NCBI GenBank assembly: GCA_016716505.1
Contig: JADJWF010000003.1
Span: forward strand, 1 to 64,000
Length of the DNA: 64,000 nt
From: Verrucomicrobiota bacterium
GTDB taxonomy: Bacteria > Verrucomicrobiota > Verrucomicrobiia > Limisphaerales > J093
Direction: 5' to 3'
Shown: positions 35,572 through 44,536 of the stretch, in pieces
How positions within the stretch are numbered: the stretch's first letter is position 1
Layout: each line of letters starts with the position of its first letter
The notes under the pieces: generated by a model
Seen by the model: the letters and a program-made list of their open reading frames with translations, nothing else
The model's database searches: none
Told to the model about the DNA's origin: nothing
Translations under genes and position numbers: made by a program

Positions 35572-38500
35572 GTGTCGGTCCAGGCGAATGGCGTGTACAC
35601 GTGGGACGTCACCAGTGCGGTCGAGGATTGGTACGCGGGCGGCGCAAACAATGGTCTGATGCTGGCAGCGTCTCCTTCCGGGGGGAGCAAGACTCACCAG
35701 TTTGCCTCTCGCGAGAACACGACCTCCGGTGTGCTGCCGCCGACGCTGGAAATTGACTACGAGATCGTCGTTCCGGACATCAATTTGAGCGCGGTGACCG
35801 ACGAATTTGGTCACTATGGCTTCGAGGTGCCGCCGGGAAGCTACCAGCTTCGCTTCCATCCTCCGGCTGGTTACGTCATCTCCTCCGGCGGCCCGGCCGA
35901 TCCGTGGACTGGCTTGACTGCCTGCCTGACCGTGGCCGCAGGGGGTAGCGATTTGAGCCTTGACGTGGGCATGGCTGGCGCCATGACCGCGGGCGCTCAC
36001 GCGATCCTCGAGCTCGAGGTGACTACCGATCAGGCGGTGATTACGGCCGGCCAGAGCGCCACGCTCAGCTACAAGGTGACGAATGTCGGCGGTTCCGTGG
36101 CCAATAATGTCGTCGTGAAGGATGACAACGGCACGCCTGATGATGTGTCGGATGACGTGATCGTGGGGACCATCGCCTCGCTCGCGCCGGGTGAGACTCA
36201 GACCCTCACCCGCGAAGCCCGGCTCGCCCAAGCCATGTGCGCGACCATCAACGGCGTGAGCCGCCAGGTGGGCACCTTGAGCACCGAGGTGCTGCCCAAC
36301 GGCGACGTGAAGGTGATCTACAACCAGTCCCGCGACTTGGTGGACAACACCTACGGCAACACCGCCGTGGGCTGGCCGAATGGGCACAAGTTCAGCGACC
36401 TGGTCGGCAGCGACAAGGCGCAGTTCCGCTTCTTCCGAAACGGCAGTTCCAGCGCGGTTCTCGACATCACGTTGGACTACATCAGCGCATCATCGTCGTT
36501 CCCGTCGGGCTTCGGCACGCTGGGTGTCAGCGGGGGCGACGGGAGGGTCAACTCGGGCAACGGGACATGGGTTAAGAGCGTCAACACGACGCTCTCCAGG
36601 ACGTTGAATCAACCTGGCAACACCGCGTTCACGGTCAATTCGCCCGCCGAACCGAACGCAAACTGGGAGTATGTGAATGGTTACGAGATGGTCATCGCTG
36701 CGGCCGCGTTCGGAACCAGCGGTTTCGCCAGCGTGACTGTTGTGGAAGTCCACAACTCGCCGCCCAAGATCGGCAGCAACGCGGTAGTGCCCACCTCCTG
36801 CGGCAGTTGCACCACCTTCTCTGCGACGGCTGTTGGTGTGAACGGCGGTGGGCGGCTCGTGACGGCGGCGGGCGGCACCGAGGTGTGCGTGTCCTCAGCC
36901 GCCAAGGCGGTGCTGGGCGATTTCGTCTGGCACGATGTCAACGCGAACGGCCTCCAAGATGCGGGCGAAACCGGGATTCCCGGTGTCAAAGTCGAGTTGT
37001 ACCGCTGCGGTCAGGAGATGCCGTGGCAGACCACGACGACGGACGCCAACGGTTACTACGGGTTTGATGTCATCGCGGGTGAGTACTCCGTGAAGTTCAT
37101 CGCTCCCCACGGCTTCGTGTTCAGTCCCCCGAATCAGGGAACCGACCGCGCCAAGGACAGTAACGCGGACCCGGTCAGCGGCGAGATTGACTGTGTCACC
37201 ATCGCTGCCGGTGGATCGAACCTGACCCTTGACGCCGGTCTGTATCGGCAGGGCTCCGGGCTTTTCATGCAGAAGGTCAGTTTCGCCTCGAGCGCAAATC
37301 CGGGTGATTTGGTCGAGTATTTTTACACGGTCCGGAACGATGGTCCCTCCCCGCTGACCAACATTCAGGTCACTGACGACAACGGCACTCCCGATTTCCC
37401 GGGCGATGACATCGTGATTGGGACCATCGCTTCGCTTGCGCCCGGTCAAGAGCAAGTGCTGGTGCGCTCACTGACCCTGCCGATGACCATGTGCGCCGTC
37501 ATCAACAATGCGAACATGGTGGTGGGCACCTTGATCCTTGAGCCGCTGGCCAACGGCGACGTGAAGGTCATTTATCGGCAAAGCCTCGACTTGACCGACA
37601 ACACTTATGGCACGAACGCATCGCCCGACTGGCCGTCCGGCCATACCTTCGCCCAGCTCCGTGACAGCGATGAGGCGGAGTTTGCCGTGTTCAACGCCGC
37701 CGGGACCAAGGTACTTCAGTTCAAAATGGACTATCTGGCCGCCAGCAGCGGTTTCCCGTCGGGCTTCGGCGTGCCCAATGTCACTGCCGCCTCACCCGGC
37801 AACGCAGCGTGGGTCAAGGACGAGACAACCACCCTCGCCAAAAACCTGAACCAGCCCGGGTACACGACTGGGTTTACCGTGAACTCTCCGCCGGCCAGTG
37901 ATCCGAACTGGGATCCGGTGTCCGGATACGAGTTCGTCATTGATAAGGCCGCGTTCGCGGGGTCCAGCTTCGGCCGCGTGCAGGTCGTCAGCGTTCACAA
38001 CTCGCCGCCCAAAGTGGGGGTTAACGCGGTGGCTCCGACGCCCTGCGGCGAGTGTGTCATCAACGTCGCCTACGCTGCAGGTTACGACGCGTGCGGTCGC
38101 GTGGCGCAGACGAGTGCGGCGGCGCGGGTTTGCCCGCCGGGATTGGAGTGCGATCCGCGAACCTCGATCAGTTCGACGTTCAGCAAGACCTCGTTGCCAG
38201 CGGGCCGATACCTCTGGTTCAACGCCCACGCGGATTCGATCAGCGTCCCGGGCGGCGCCTCGCTGAACGGTCTCTCGATCTACTTCTCGAACGTCAAGGC
38301 GGTGATCGCCAAGTACGCCAAGCCCAAGAATGGAGCGCCGATCACGGTGAATCTGCCCGACGGCGTGATCTTCTTCGATACCACCTACACCACGCCGTCC
38401 ACGACGTGGGAGGGGGGCCGGTGGGTCACCCGTGTGTCCCCAACGGTCTCGGATCCCTTCCTGACCGGCGGCGCGTACTTGATCCCGGCCGGATATGATC

Positions 38501-40383
38501 TCAAGGAGGCTAAATCGGTCACCATCTCGGCCGAGGTGTTCAGCAGTGTTCCGGACACCATCATCAACTGGCGCTGGAGCGCCGCGGCCTACACGAGCTT
38601 TTCGCTCGACAACTCACTGGTTCACCCCACTCCGGTAGATAACTACTTTGATGCCACCGCTAGCAGGACTTTCGCGCAGTCCGGCTCACCGGCGAGTTTC
38701 TGGAAGTACCTGGTGGCCGGGGCTCGCGGCGACGGCAAGAATGGTAACTATACCGGGACGTTCACGGCCGCGGGTGTGGCGGTGGCTTGTTCCGGCGGCA
38801 GTATCGGATCATTGGTCTGGCATGACCGGAACTTGGATGGCTACTGGCAGCCGGGTGAGCTGGGTATTGGGAATGTTCTGCTTGAACTCTTCCAAACGGA
38901 TTCCGCCGGGAATCTCGTGGATGCTGATGGTCGTCCCGAAAATGGCGTGACGCCGCAGGCGACTACCCGGACAGCGACAACCGGCGAGGTTGGATCCTAC
39001 CTCTTCAGCGGTCTGGCCCCGGGCACCTATCGCGTTCGTGTTGCTTCGTTCAACTTCCTCCCTGGGCAGGCGCTGGCTTCAATTCGCGCGGCCAGTCCGT
39101 TGATTGGCGCCACGGATGATCAGGTGGATAATGATAACAACGGGAAGCAGCTTGGTTATGGCAACCCAGCACTGAGTCCGATGATCCAGCTTGCCGTGGG
39201 CACGGAACCGGTGGACGGGACTGGACCTGGCAAAGAGTTCGGCATCGGTGCAACTCGTGACAACTCCTCCGACGCCAATGGCGACATGACCGTGGACTTT
39301 GGGTTCTGGGATCCCGATTCGGACTTGGATTCCGTGTACAGCATCGGTTCCTTGGTCTGGCACGATGCCAACAACAACGGCGTCGTCAACGCCGGGGAAG
39401 TGGGTATCCCGAACGTGGTCGTCGAGTTGTTCCGGACCCTTCCCGATGGCACCCCGATTGATGAGGACGGAAAGCCCGAAAACGGGCTGACGCCCGCCCA
39501 TACCACGACCACCGAGGCCGATGGCACCTACTACTTTGCGGTGGTTGCCGGCGACTACAGGGTCCGTATCCCGGTGAGCAACTTTGCGACGCCGGGTGGC
39601 GCGTTGGCCAGTTACCCGCGCAGCACGGGCACGCCGGTGAACTTGGACAACCAGGTGGACAACGACAACAACGGGATCCAGTCGGGCGGCCCGGCGACCG
39701 AAGTCTGGAGTCCGAAGATCAATTTGTCCTTTGGCGCGGAGCCGCTGGGCAACGGCGCGGGAGTGGGAACCGAGTTTGGTCCGGGCGGCGGGCAGGACGA
39801 CTTGTCCGTCGCGCGCGATGCCAATGGCGATATGACAGTGGACTTTGGCTTCTGGAATGCACCGCCCACGGCCGCGCGACTGGCGTACTTCAAGGCGGTG
39901 ACGACCGGGGATGGGCTCGTGCAAGTGACCTGGGGCACGCTGGTGGAGAACGGCGTGCTGGGCTTCCGGGTGGAGCGGTCCACGGCGGACGGCGGCTGGC
40001 AACGGCTGACGGCGCAGATGATCCCGGCGACGGGCTGGGATGGTCGGCCGCAAAGCTACGGTCTGACGGATGCGAGTGCTCCGGCGGAGGCGGGCGTGCT
40101 GTATCGGCTGCTGGAGACGGACCTGAGCGGACGGGAGCGGGTGCTGGCCGTGGCGGCGGTGGAAGCCGGGATGACAACGGGCATCGCGCGGACGGAGACG
40201 GGCCTGAGCCTGAGTGTGCGCGGGGCGCCGAACGCGAGCGTGACGGTGCAGACGGCGGAAGCGGTCGAGGGACCGTGGACGGCGGTGCAGACGGTGACGC
40301 TGGATGGCGCGGGCGCGGCGGTGTTGAACCTAGGTGTGGACGTGAATGGTCCGGCACGGTTCTACCGGGTGGTGAGCGAGTAG
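35572..40383 (+). CDS. C-terminal part of the second giant surface protein, same frame beyond the TAG
   Basis: The listed start is a GTG at 35572, but the frame is open from 35518 and the sequence completes the DNRLRE domain (VYTWDVTSAVEDWYAGGANN, then a strand ending LEIDYE), so the GTG is probably not a real start and the part may not be translated alone. It holds two more DUF11-like repeats, two more copies of the ~160-residue module (residues ~246-405 and ~664-823), SdrD_B domains (LGDFVWHDVNANGLQDAGE, IGSLVWHDRNLDG, IGSLVWHDANNNG), an anchor-like beta domain (~855-1075) and the shared C-terminal domain (~1430-1603) ending FYRVVSE. As a whole (about 2180 residues) it is an extracellular adhesin or matrix protein. 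Confidence 0.78.
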   Translation: MSVQANGVYTWDVTSAVEDWYAGGANNGLMLAASPSGGSKTHQFASRENTTSGVLPPTLEIDYEIVVPDINLSAVTDEFGHYGFEVPPGSYQLRFHPPAGYVISSGGPADPWTGLTACLTVAAGGSDLSLDVGMAGAMTAGAHAILELEVTTDQAVITAGQSATLSYKVTNVGGSVANNVVVKDDNGTPDDVSDDVIVGTIASLAPGETQTLTREARLAQAMCATINGVSRQVGTLSTEVLPNGDVKVIYNQSRDLVDNTYGNTAVGWPNGHKFSDLVGSDKAQFRFFRNGSSSAVLDITLDYISASSSFPSGFGTLGVSGGDGRVNSGNGTWVKSVNTTLSRTLNQPGNTAFTVNSPAEPNANWEYVNGYEMVIAAAAFGTSGFASVTVVEVHNSPPKIGSNAVVPTSCGSCTTFSATAVGVNGGGRLVTAAGGTEVCVSSAAKAVLGDFVWHDVNANGLQDAGETGIPGVKVELYRCGQEMPWQTTTTDANGYYGFDVIAGEYSVKFIAPHGFVFSPPNQGTDRAKDSNADPVSGEIDCVTIAAGGSNLTLDAGLYRQGSGLFMQKVSFASSANPGDLVEYFYTVRNDGPSPLTNIQVTDDNGTPDFPGDDIVIGTIASLAPGQEQVLVRSLTLPMTMCAVINNANMVVGTLILEPLANGDVKVIYRQSLDLTDNTYGTNASPDWPSGHTFAQLRDSDEAEFAVFNAAGTKVLQFKMDYLAASSGFPSGFGVPNVTAASPGNAAWVKDETTTLAKNLNQPGYTTGFTVNSPPASDPNWDPVSGYEFVIDKAAFAGSSFGRVQVVSVHNSPPKVGVNAVAPTPCGECVINVAYAAGYDACGRVAQTSAAARVCPPGLECDPRTSISSTFSKTSLPAGRYLWFNAHADSISVPGGASLNGLSIYFSNVKAVIAKYAKPKNGAPITVNLPDGVIFFDTTYTTPSTTWEGGRWVTRVSPTVSDPFLTGGAYLIPAGYDLKEAKSVTISAEVFSSVPDTIINWRWSAAAYTSFSLDNSLVHPTPVDNYFDATASRTFAQSGSPASFWKYLVAGARGDGKNGNYTGTFTAAGVAVACSGGSIGSLVWHDRNLDGYWQPGELGIGNVLLELFQTDSAGNLVDADGRPENGVTPQATTRTATTGEVGSYLFSGLAPGTYRVRVASFNFLPGQALASIRAASPLIGATDDQVDNDNNGKQLGYGNPALSPMIQLAVGTEPVDGTGPGKEFGIGATRDNSSDANGDMTVDFGFWDPDSDLDSVYSIGSLVWHDANNNGVVNAGEVGIPNVVVELFRTLPDGTPIDEDGKPENGLTPAHTTTTEADGTYYFAVVAGDYRVRIPVSNFATPGGALASYPRSTGTPVNLDNQVDNDNNGIQSGGPATEVWSPKINLSFGAEPLGNGAGVGTEFGPGGGQDDLSVARDANGDMTVDFGFWNAPPTAARLAYFKAVTTGDGLVQVTWGTLVENGVLGFRVERSTADGGWQRLTAQMIPATGWDGRPQSYGLTDASAPAEAGVLYRLLETDLSGRERVLAVAAVEAGMTTGIARTETGLSLSVRGAPNASVTVQTAEAVEGPWTAVQTVTLDGAGAAVLNLGVDVNGPARFYRVVSE

Positions 40384-40450
40384 GCAGCATCACCCCGTAA
40401 TCGGATCACGCGGGCGGGCTTCGGCGACGGAGCCCGCCCTTTTCGCACGC
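39860..40450 (+). repeat. Second (intact) copy of the ~590-bp duplicated 3' cassette
   Basis: This copy encodes the complete C-terminal domain with its stop codon at 40381-40383 and the following terminator. It matches 32087-32670. The domain has fibronectin-type strands (VTWGTLVENGVLGFRVERST, LYRLLETDLSGRERVL) and the last residues ARFYRVVSE; similar ends occur on other secreted proteins of the window (FFRLRWDAP). Confidence 0.9.
40412..40443 (+). terminator. Rho-independent terminator after the second giant gene
   Basis: The stem GGGCGGGCTTCG / CGGAGCCCGCCC with loop GCGA is followed by TTTT, 28 bp after the stop codon. Same sequence as at 32632-32663. Confidence 0.88.
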
Positions 40451-41056
40451 GGCGTCGGTCTCCTGACCGGCTCACGTAAGGCCGGTCTTCCGACCGGCCA
40501 GTAGCGCCGGTCTCCTGACCGGCTTCGGTGCCGACTTGGAGGTCGGCGGCACCTGCCGGCAAGAATGCCGGCGCTACAGAGCAACAAGAAGCTCGGCGCA
40601 CCCCATAGTGCCGGTCTCCTGACCGGCTCCGGCGGCCGACTTGGAGGTCGGCGGTACGGATTTGGTAGCGCCGGCTTTCCAGCCGGCTCACGTAAGGTCG
40701 GTCTCCTGACCGGGTTAAGTAGGCCGACGAGAAGGTCGGCGGCACCTGCCGGCAAGAATGCCGGCGCTACAGAGCAACAAGAAGCTCGGCGCACCCCATA
40801 ACGCCGGTCTCCTGACCGGCTCTCGAGGCCGACCGGGAGGTCGGCGGTACGGATTCGGTAACGCCGGCTTTCCAGCCGGCTCACAGTAACGTTGGTCTCC
40901 CGACCGGCCAGTAGCACTGGGCTCCTAACCGGCGCCGGGGCAGACCGAAAACTCGAGGTACCTGCCGACAAGAATGTCGGCGTTACCTCACGCCGGCTTT
41001 CGAGCTGGCTCCGCCGCCGGTCACGCCGGTCTCCTGATCGCTCCGGAGACCGCCCA
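40451..41056. repeat. Array of 18-nt hairpins (array 3, after the second giant gene)
   Basis: About sixteen hairpins. Examples: GCCGGTC-TTCC-GACCGGC (about 40481), GCCGGTC-TCCT-GACCGGC (40506-40523), GCCGACT-TGGA-GGTCGGC (40530-40547) and GCCGGCA-AGAA-TGCCGGC (40555-40572). The last is a compensatory variant of the GCCGACA-AGAA-TGTCGGC hairpin of arrays 1 and 2. The AACAAGAAGCTCGGCGCACC linker occurs twice, about 195 bp apart. The last hairpins near 41030 are degenerate. Confidence 0.9.
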
Positions 41057-41244
41057 GGAAATCTGTGGTCCGGATCACCGGGGCGGCTACGGCGGCGACC
41101 GCTCCCGAAACGACCCTGCCGTTTTCGTTGGCGACCACAGGCCGTGGGCAAGCCGGTTCGCGTCTGCGGACGTTGTCCGACCGCCGTTTCCCCGCTTTCC
41201 TGATTCCTTCAGCGGCAGCGACTTGCTAGCCTCCCGTCCCGGAC

Positions 41245-42579
41245 GTGATACGGATTCTGTACAACCTCTTTTTCACGCTCGGCTTCTTGCTGGGCGCGCC
41301 TTTCTACTTCCTCAAATTGTGGCGGCGCGGCAACTGGCGCGAGGGGTTCGGAGAGCGCTTCGGCCGGTATGGCACTCGGGTCAAACACGCCGTAACCAAC
41401 CGGCACGTGCTTTGGCTGCACGCAGTGAGTGTCGGGGAGGTCAATTTGTGCGTCCAACTGATCCGCGCTCTGGAACTGCGCGCCCCGAACCTCAAGATCG
41501 CGGTGACCACCACCACTTCAACGGGCATGGGCGAGCTGCGCAAGAAACTCCCCGAGCGCATCCTCAAGGTTTACTACCCGGTGGACTTTCGGCGGGCGGT
41601 GTCGCGGGCGCTGCTGGTGCTCCGGCCGGAGGCGGTGGTGCTGGTGGAGGCAGAGATCTGGCCCAATTTCCTTTGGAAACTCCGCGACCGTCGCGTGCCG
41701 GTCTTTCTCGTCAATGCCCGGCTGTCCGAACGCTCGTATCGCGGCTATCGGCGGTTCGGATTCCTCTTTCGCCCGCTTTTCGCGCAGTTCGCCGGAGTCG
41801 GGGCGCAGAGTGAATCCGACCGCCAGCGCCTCCTGGAGCTGGGGTGCCGTCCGGAGGCCGTGCAGGTCATCGGCAGCTTGAAGTTCGATGCCGCCCGGCT
41901 GGACGAGCGACGGTTGCTAGATGCGGAGGCCATGTTGCGCCAGTTAGGCGTGCCGGCCGGCGCGCCCATCCTGCTGGGCGGTAGCACCCACGCGGGCGAG
42001 GAGGCCCTGCTGGCGGACGTTTTCCTCCGCCTGCGGAAACGGCACCCGAACCTCTTTTTGGTGCTCGTTCCGCGGCATTTCGAGCGGGGCAAGGAGGTCG
42101 GTCAGGACCTGGAGGCGCGGGGGGTCAGGTTCATCTACCGGCGCCAGGTCACCGCCCAGACGAAGCTCGCGCCCGGCGAGATCGAATGTCTGCTCGTCAA
42201 CACGACTGGCGAGCTGAAGTACTTCTACGAAGTCGCCACGGTGGTATTTGTGGGCAAGAGCCTGGTGGGCGAAGGGGGGCAGAATCCCATCGAGCCGGCT
42301 GCGCTGGGGAAGGCGATCCTCTTCGGGCCGCACATGCAGAATTTCGCCGCCATCGCGGAGAGCTTCCTTCGGGGCCGGGCGGCGCGCCAGGTGCGGGACG
42401 AGACCGAACTCGAACAGACGGTGGATGAACTGCTCAACCGGCCCGACCTCCGCGAGGAGATGGGCCGCAACGCGCAGCGCGTGGTCCGGGAGGGGGCCGG
42501 GGGGATTGATCGGACGGTCAACATGATCCTTGCCGCGCTACCGAAAGAGGAAGTTTACGTCGCGCCGGAGACCACGTGA
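41245..42579 (+). CDS. waaA: 3-deoxy-D-manno-octulosonic acid (Kdo) transferase
   Basis: The start is GTG at 41245, giving an N-terminal membrane anchor (ILYNLFFTLGFLLGAPFYFL) typical of WaaA. The 444-residue protein has the family marks WLHAVSVGEV (about residue 57), TTTTSTGMGELRKKL, VEAEIWPNFLW, GGSTHAGEEALLADVF and GEGGQNPIEPAALGKAILFG in the C-terminal GT-B domain. It adds Kdo from CMP-Kdo to lipid A precursor at the inner membrane. It begins the plus-strand envelope block and follows hairpin array 3 by about 190 bp. Confidence 0.95.
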   Translation: MIRILYNLFFTLGFLLGAPFYFLKLWRRGNWREGFGERFGRYGTRVKHAVTNRHVLWLHAVSVGEVNLCVQLIRALELRAPNLKIAVTTTTSTGMGELRKKLPERILKVYYPVDFRRAVSRALLVLRPEAVVLVEAEIWPNFLWKLRDRRVPVFLVNARLSERSYRGYRRFGFLFRPLFAQFAGVGAQSESDRQRLLELGCRPEAVQVIGSLKFDAARLDERRLLDAEAMLRQLGVPAGAPILLGGSTHAGEEALLADVFLRLRKRHPNLFLVLVPRHFERGKEVGQDLEARGVRFIYRRQVTAQTKLAPGEIECLLVNTTGELKYFYEVATVVFVGKSLVGEGGQNPIEPAALGKAILFGPHMQNFAAIAESFLRGRAARQVRDETELEQTVDELLNRPDLREEMGRNAQRVVREGAGGIDRTVNMILAALPKEEVYVAPETT

Positions 42580-42764
42580 GGCGCGGCAGCGCCACTGGCC
42601 GTGCGGCGGGCCGGAGTTCTGGTCCGGGCGTCCGGCTGCGAAACCACCCCCAATGCCAAGGGGGCGGTGGCTAGGCGTAATGTACCGCCCGGGTTTGCGC
42701 GTTGCCGCGTCTGTGGCACCTTGCGCGCTCAGACGACAGAAATCCCCAACCCCATCTTGACTCC

Positions 42765-43205
42765 ATGACTACCAAATACGTTCCCCTCATCAGTTCCGGC
42801 GTCGCGGGCCCCCTCGGCGTCCTCCACCTGCCCCGGCTTTGGCTGAAGGCGTCGCTCGAGGCACTTGGCAAACTTGCTGACGGGTACCCGGGCTGCGGAC
42901 CGGGCTACGATCAGATGGTTATTGACGGGCTGGGGCTCCGACGCGATGCGGTCCTGGACTTCCTCAAGACGCAGCGGCCCACCTATCCGCAGTTTGAGGC
43001 GTGGATTCGTCAACAGCCGGGCGTGCGACTGGACGCGGCCTCCATCGCGAAATTGAATGCCGCGATCACCGGCTATCTGCACGACGACGCCACGCGGCAG
43101 GCGATCCTCTCGGCCAACGGTCTGACCGACGGTCCTCGCGACGCGGTCAACCTGAACAATCTCGACGACTGGAAGGAGTTTCACGAGGCGGTGCTCAAGG
43201 GCTGA
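42765..43205 (+). CDS. DUF5069 family protein
   Basis: The start at 42765 (MTTKYVPLISSGVAGPLGVL) follows a noncoding gap; the frame extends upstream but without good sequence. This 146-residue cytoplasmic protein shows the DUF5069 pattern LPRLWLKASLEALGKLADGY near the N-terminus, GPGYDQMVIDGLGLRRDAV, and LNNLDDWKEFHE near the end. No function is known for the family. A second family member lies at 59137-59562. It sits between waaA and lpxK without overlap. Confidence 0.75.
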   Translation: MTTKYVPLISSGVAGPLGVLHLPRLWLKASLEALGKLADGYPGCGPGYDQMVIDGLGLRRDAVLDFLKTQRPTYPQFEAWIRQQPGVRLDAASIAKLNAAITGYLHDDATRQAILSANGLTDGPRDAVNLNNLDDWKEFHEAVLKG

Positions 43206-43360
43206 GCCAAACGGATGGCGTTCGCCGCCCATTGACCGTGCGGTTTGTCGCGGGCAGTCGCCGCCGCTGATCTCCCAAACTGGGGGCAAGGCGGCCGCGA
43301 CGGTCGGCCCCACTTCCCATTGCTTGCCGCGCTTGGGGGTGCGGGTCATCCTCAAGCCCG

Positions 43361-44536
43361 ATGCGTGAGCAACTCCGGGCCTGGGCGGAAACCGCCGAGA
43401 CTTTCGTCCTCGAGGTGATCTTCGAGGAGCGGAAGGGCAAGCGGGCGACCGCGCTCCGGGGCGTGCTGCTGGTGCTGTCCAAACTGTTCGGCCTCGCGGT
43501 CAAGGCGCGGCGGTTCCTGTACGACGTCCGAATCCTCCGCGATTACACGGTGGGCATCCAGGTCATCGCCATCGGGAACCTGACTGTGGGCGGCACGGGC
43601 AAAACCCCCGTGGTGGAGAAGTTCGCCCGGGAATTGAAGGACCAGGGGCGCACCGTCGCCATCCTGTCCCGCGGCTACAAGTCCAAGCCGCTTCCTTTTG
43701 CCACGCGCCTCAAAAGCCGGCTGCTGCTGCGGCAGGACAAGACGCCGCCGCGCGTGGTTTCGGATGGGAAATCCCTGCTGCTGGACTCGGAAGCGGCCGG
43801 CGATGAGCCCTACATGCTGGCGTCCAACCTGCGCGACGTGGTCGTGCTGGTGGACAAAGACCGGGTGAAGGCGGGCCTGTATGCCATCGAGAAGTTCGGG
43901 TGCGACACGCTGCTGCTCGACGACGGCTACCAGTATTGGAAGCTGCGGGGCCGGCGGCACGACGTGGTGCTCGTGGACTGCCAGCAGCCCTTCGGCAACG
44001 GGCATCTGTTGCCGCGCGGCACGCTGCGCGAGCCGCCATCCCATCTGGCAAGAGCGCGGACGGTTTTCATCACCAAGAGCGACGGGCAGACGGAAAAACT
44101 GCGCGAGCGCATCCGGCAGTTGAATCCCGCGGCCGGCATCATCGAATGCGTCCATCACCCGCTGTATTTCGAGGACGTGTTCACCGGCGAACGAGTGGGC
44201 CTCGAATTGGTAAAAGGCCGCCGCGTCGCCTCCTTGAGCGGCATCGCCCTGCCCGAGAGTTTTGAGCGGGGACTGGTGGAACTGGGAGCCGACTTGGTGT
44301 ACTCGAAGCGTTTCGCCGATCACCACCGCTTCACGCAGCAGGAAGTGATCAACGTCATCAACCGCAGCAAGAAGCGGCAGGCCGAGATGATTCTCACCAC
44401 GCAAAAAGATGCGGTGCGCTTCCCCAAGTTGGATCGCCGCGACCTGCCGATCTATTTCATGCGGGTGGAAATCCAGATCGTCCGGGGCGCGAAGAGCTTC
44501 GAGGAGTGCGTGCGGCAGATCTGTTTTCGCCGATGA
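43361..44536 (+). CDS. lpxK: Tetraacyldisaccharide 4'-kinase
   Basis: This 391-residue protein carries the Walker A motif GNLTVGGTGKTPVVE (about residue 79), LSRGYKS, VSDGKSLLLDSEAAGDEPYM and LLLDDGYQYWKL, all typical of LpxK. It phosphorylates the 4' position of the lipid A disaccharide precursor at the inner membrane. The segment before the P-loop (about 75 residues) is longer than in E. coli and contains a basic, partly hydrophobic stretch that may bind membrane. Its stop overlaps the start of the acyltransferase gene (ATGA). Confidence 0.93.
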   Translation: MREQLRAWAETAETFVLEVIFEERKGKRATALRGVLLVLSKLFGLAVKARRFLYDVRILRDYTVGIQVIAIGNLTVGGTGKTPVVEKFARELKDQGRTVAILSRGYKSKPLPFATRLKSRLLLRQDKTPPRVVSDGKSLLLDSEAAGDEPYMLASNLRDVVVLVDKDRVKAGLYAIEKFGCDTLLLDDGYQYWKLRGRRHDVVLVDCQQPFGNGHLLPRGTLREPPSHLARARTVFITKSDGQTEKLRERIRQLNPAAGIIECVHHPLYFEDVFTGERVGLELVKGRRVASLSGIALPESFERGLVELGADLVYSKRFADHHRFTQQEVINVINRSKKRQAEMILTTQKDAVRFPKLDRRDLPIYFMRVEIQIVRGAKSFEECVRQICFRR

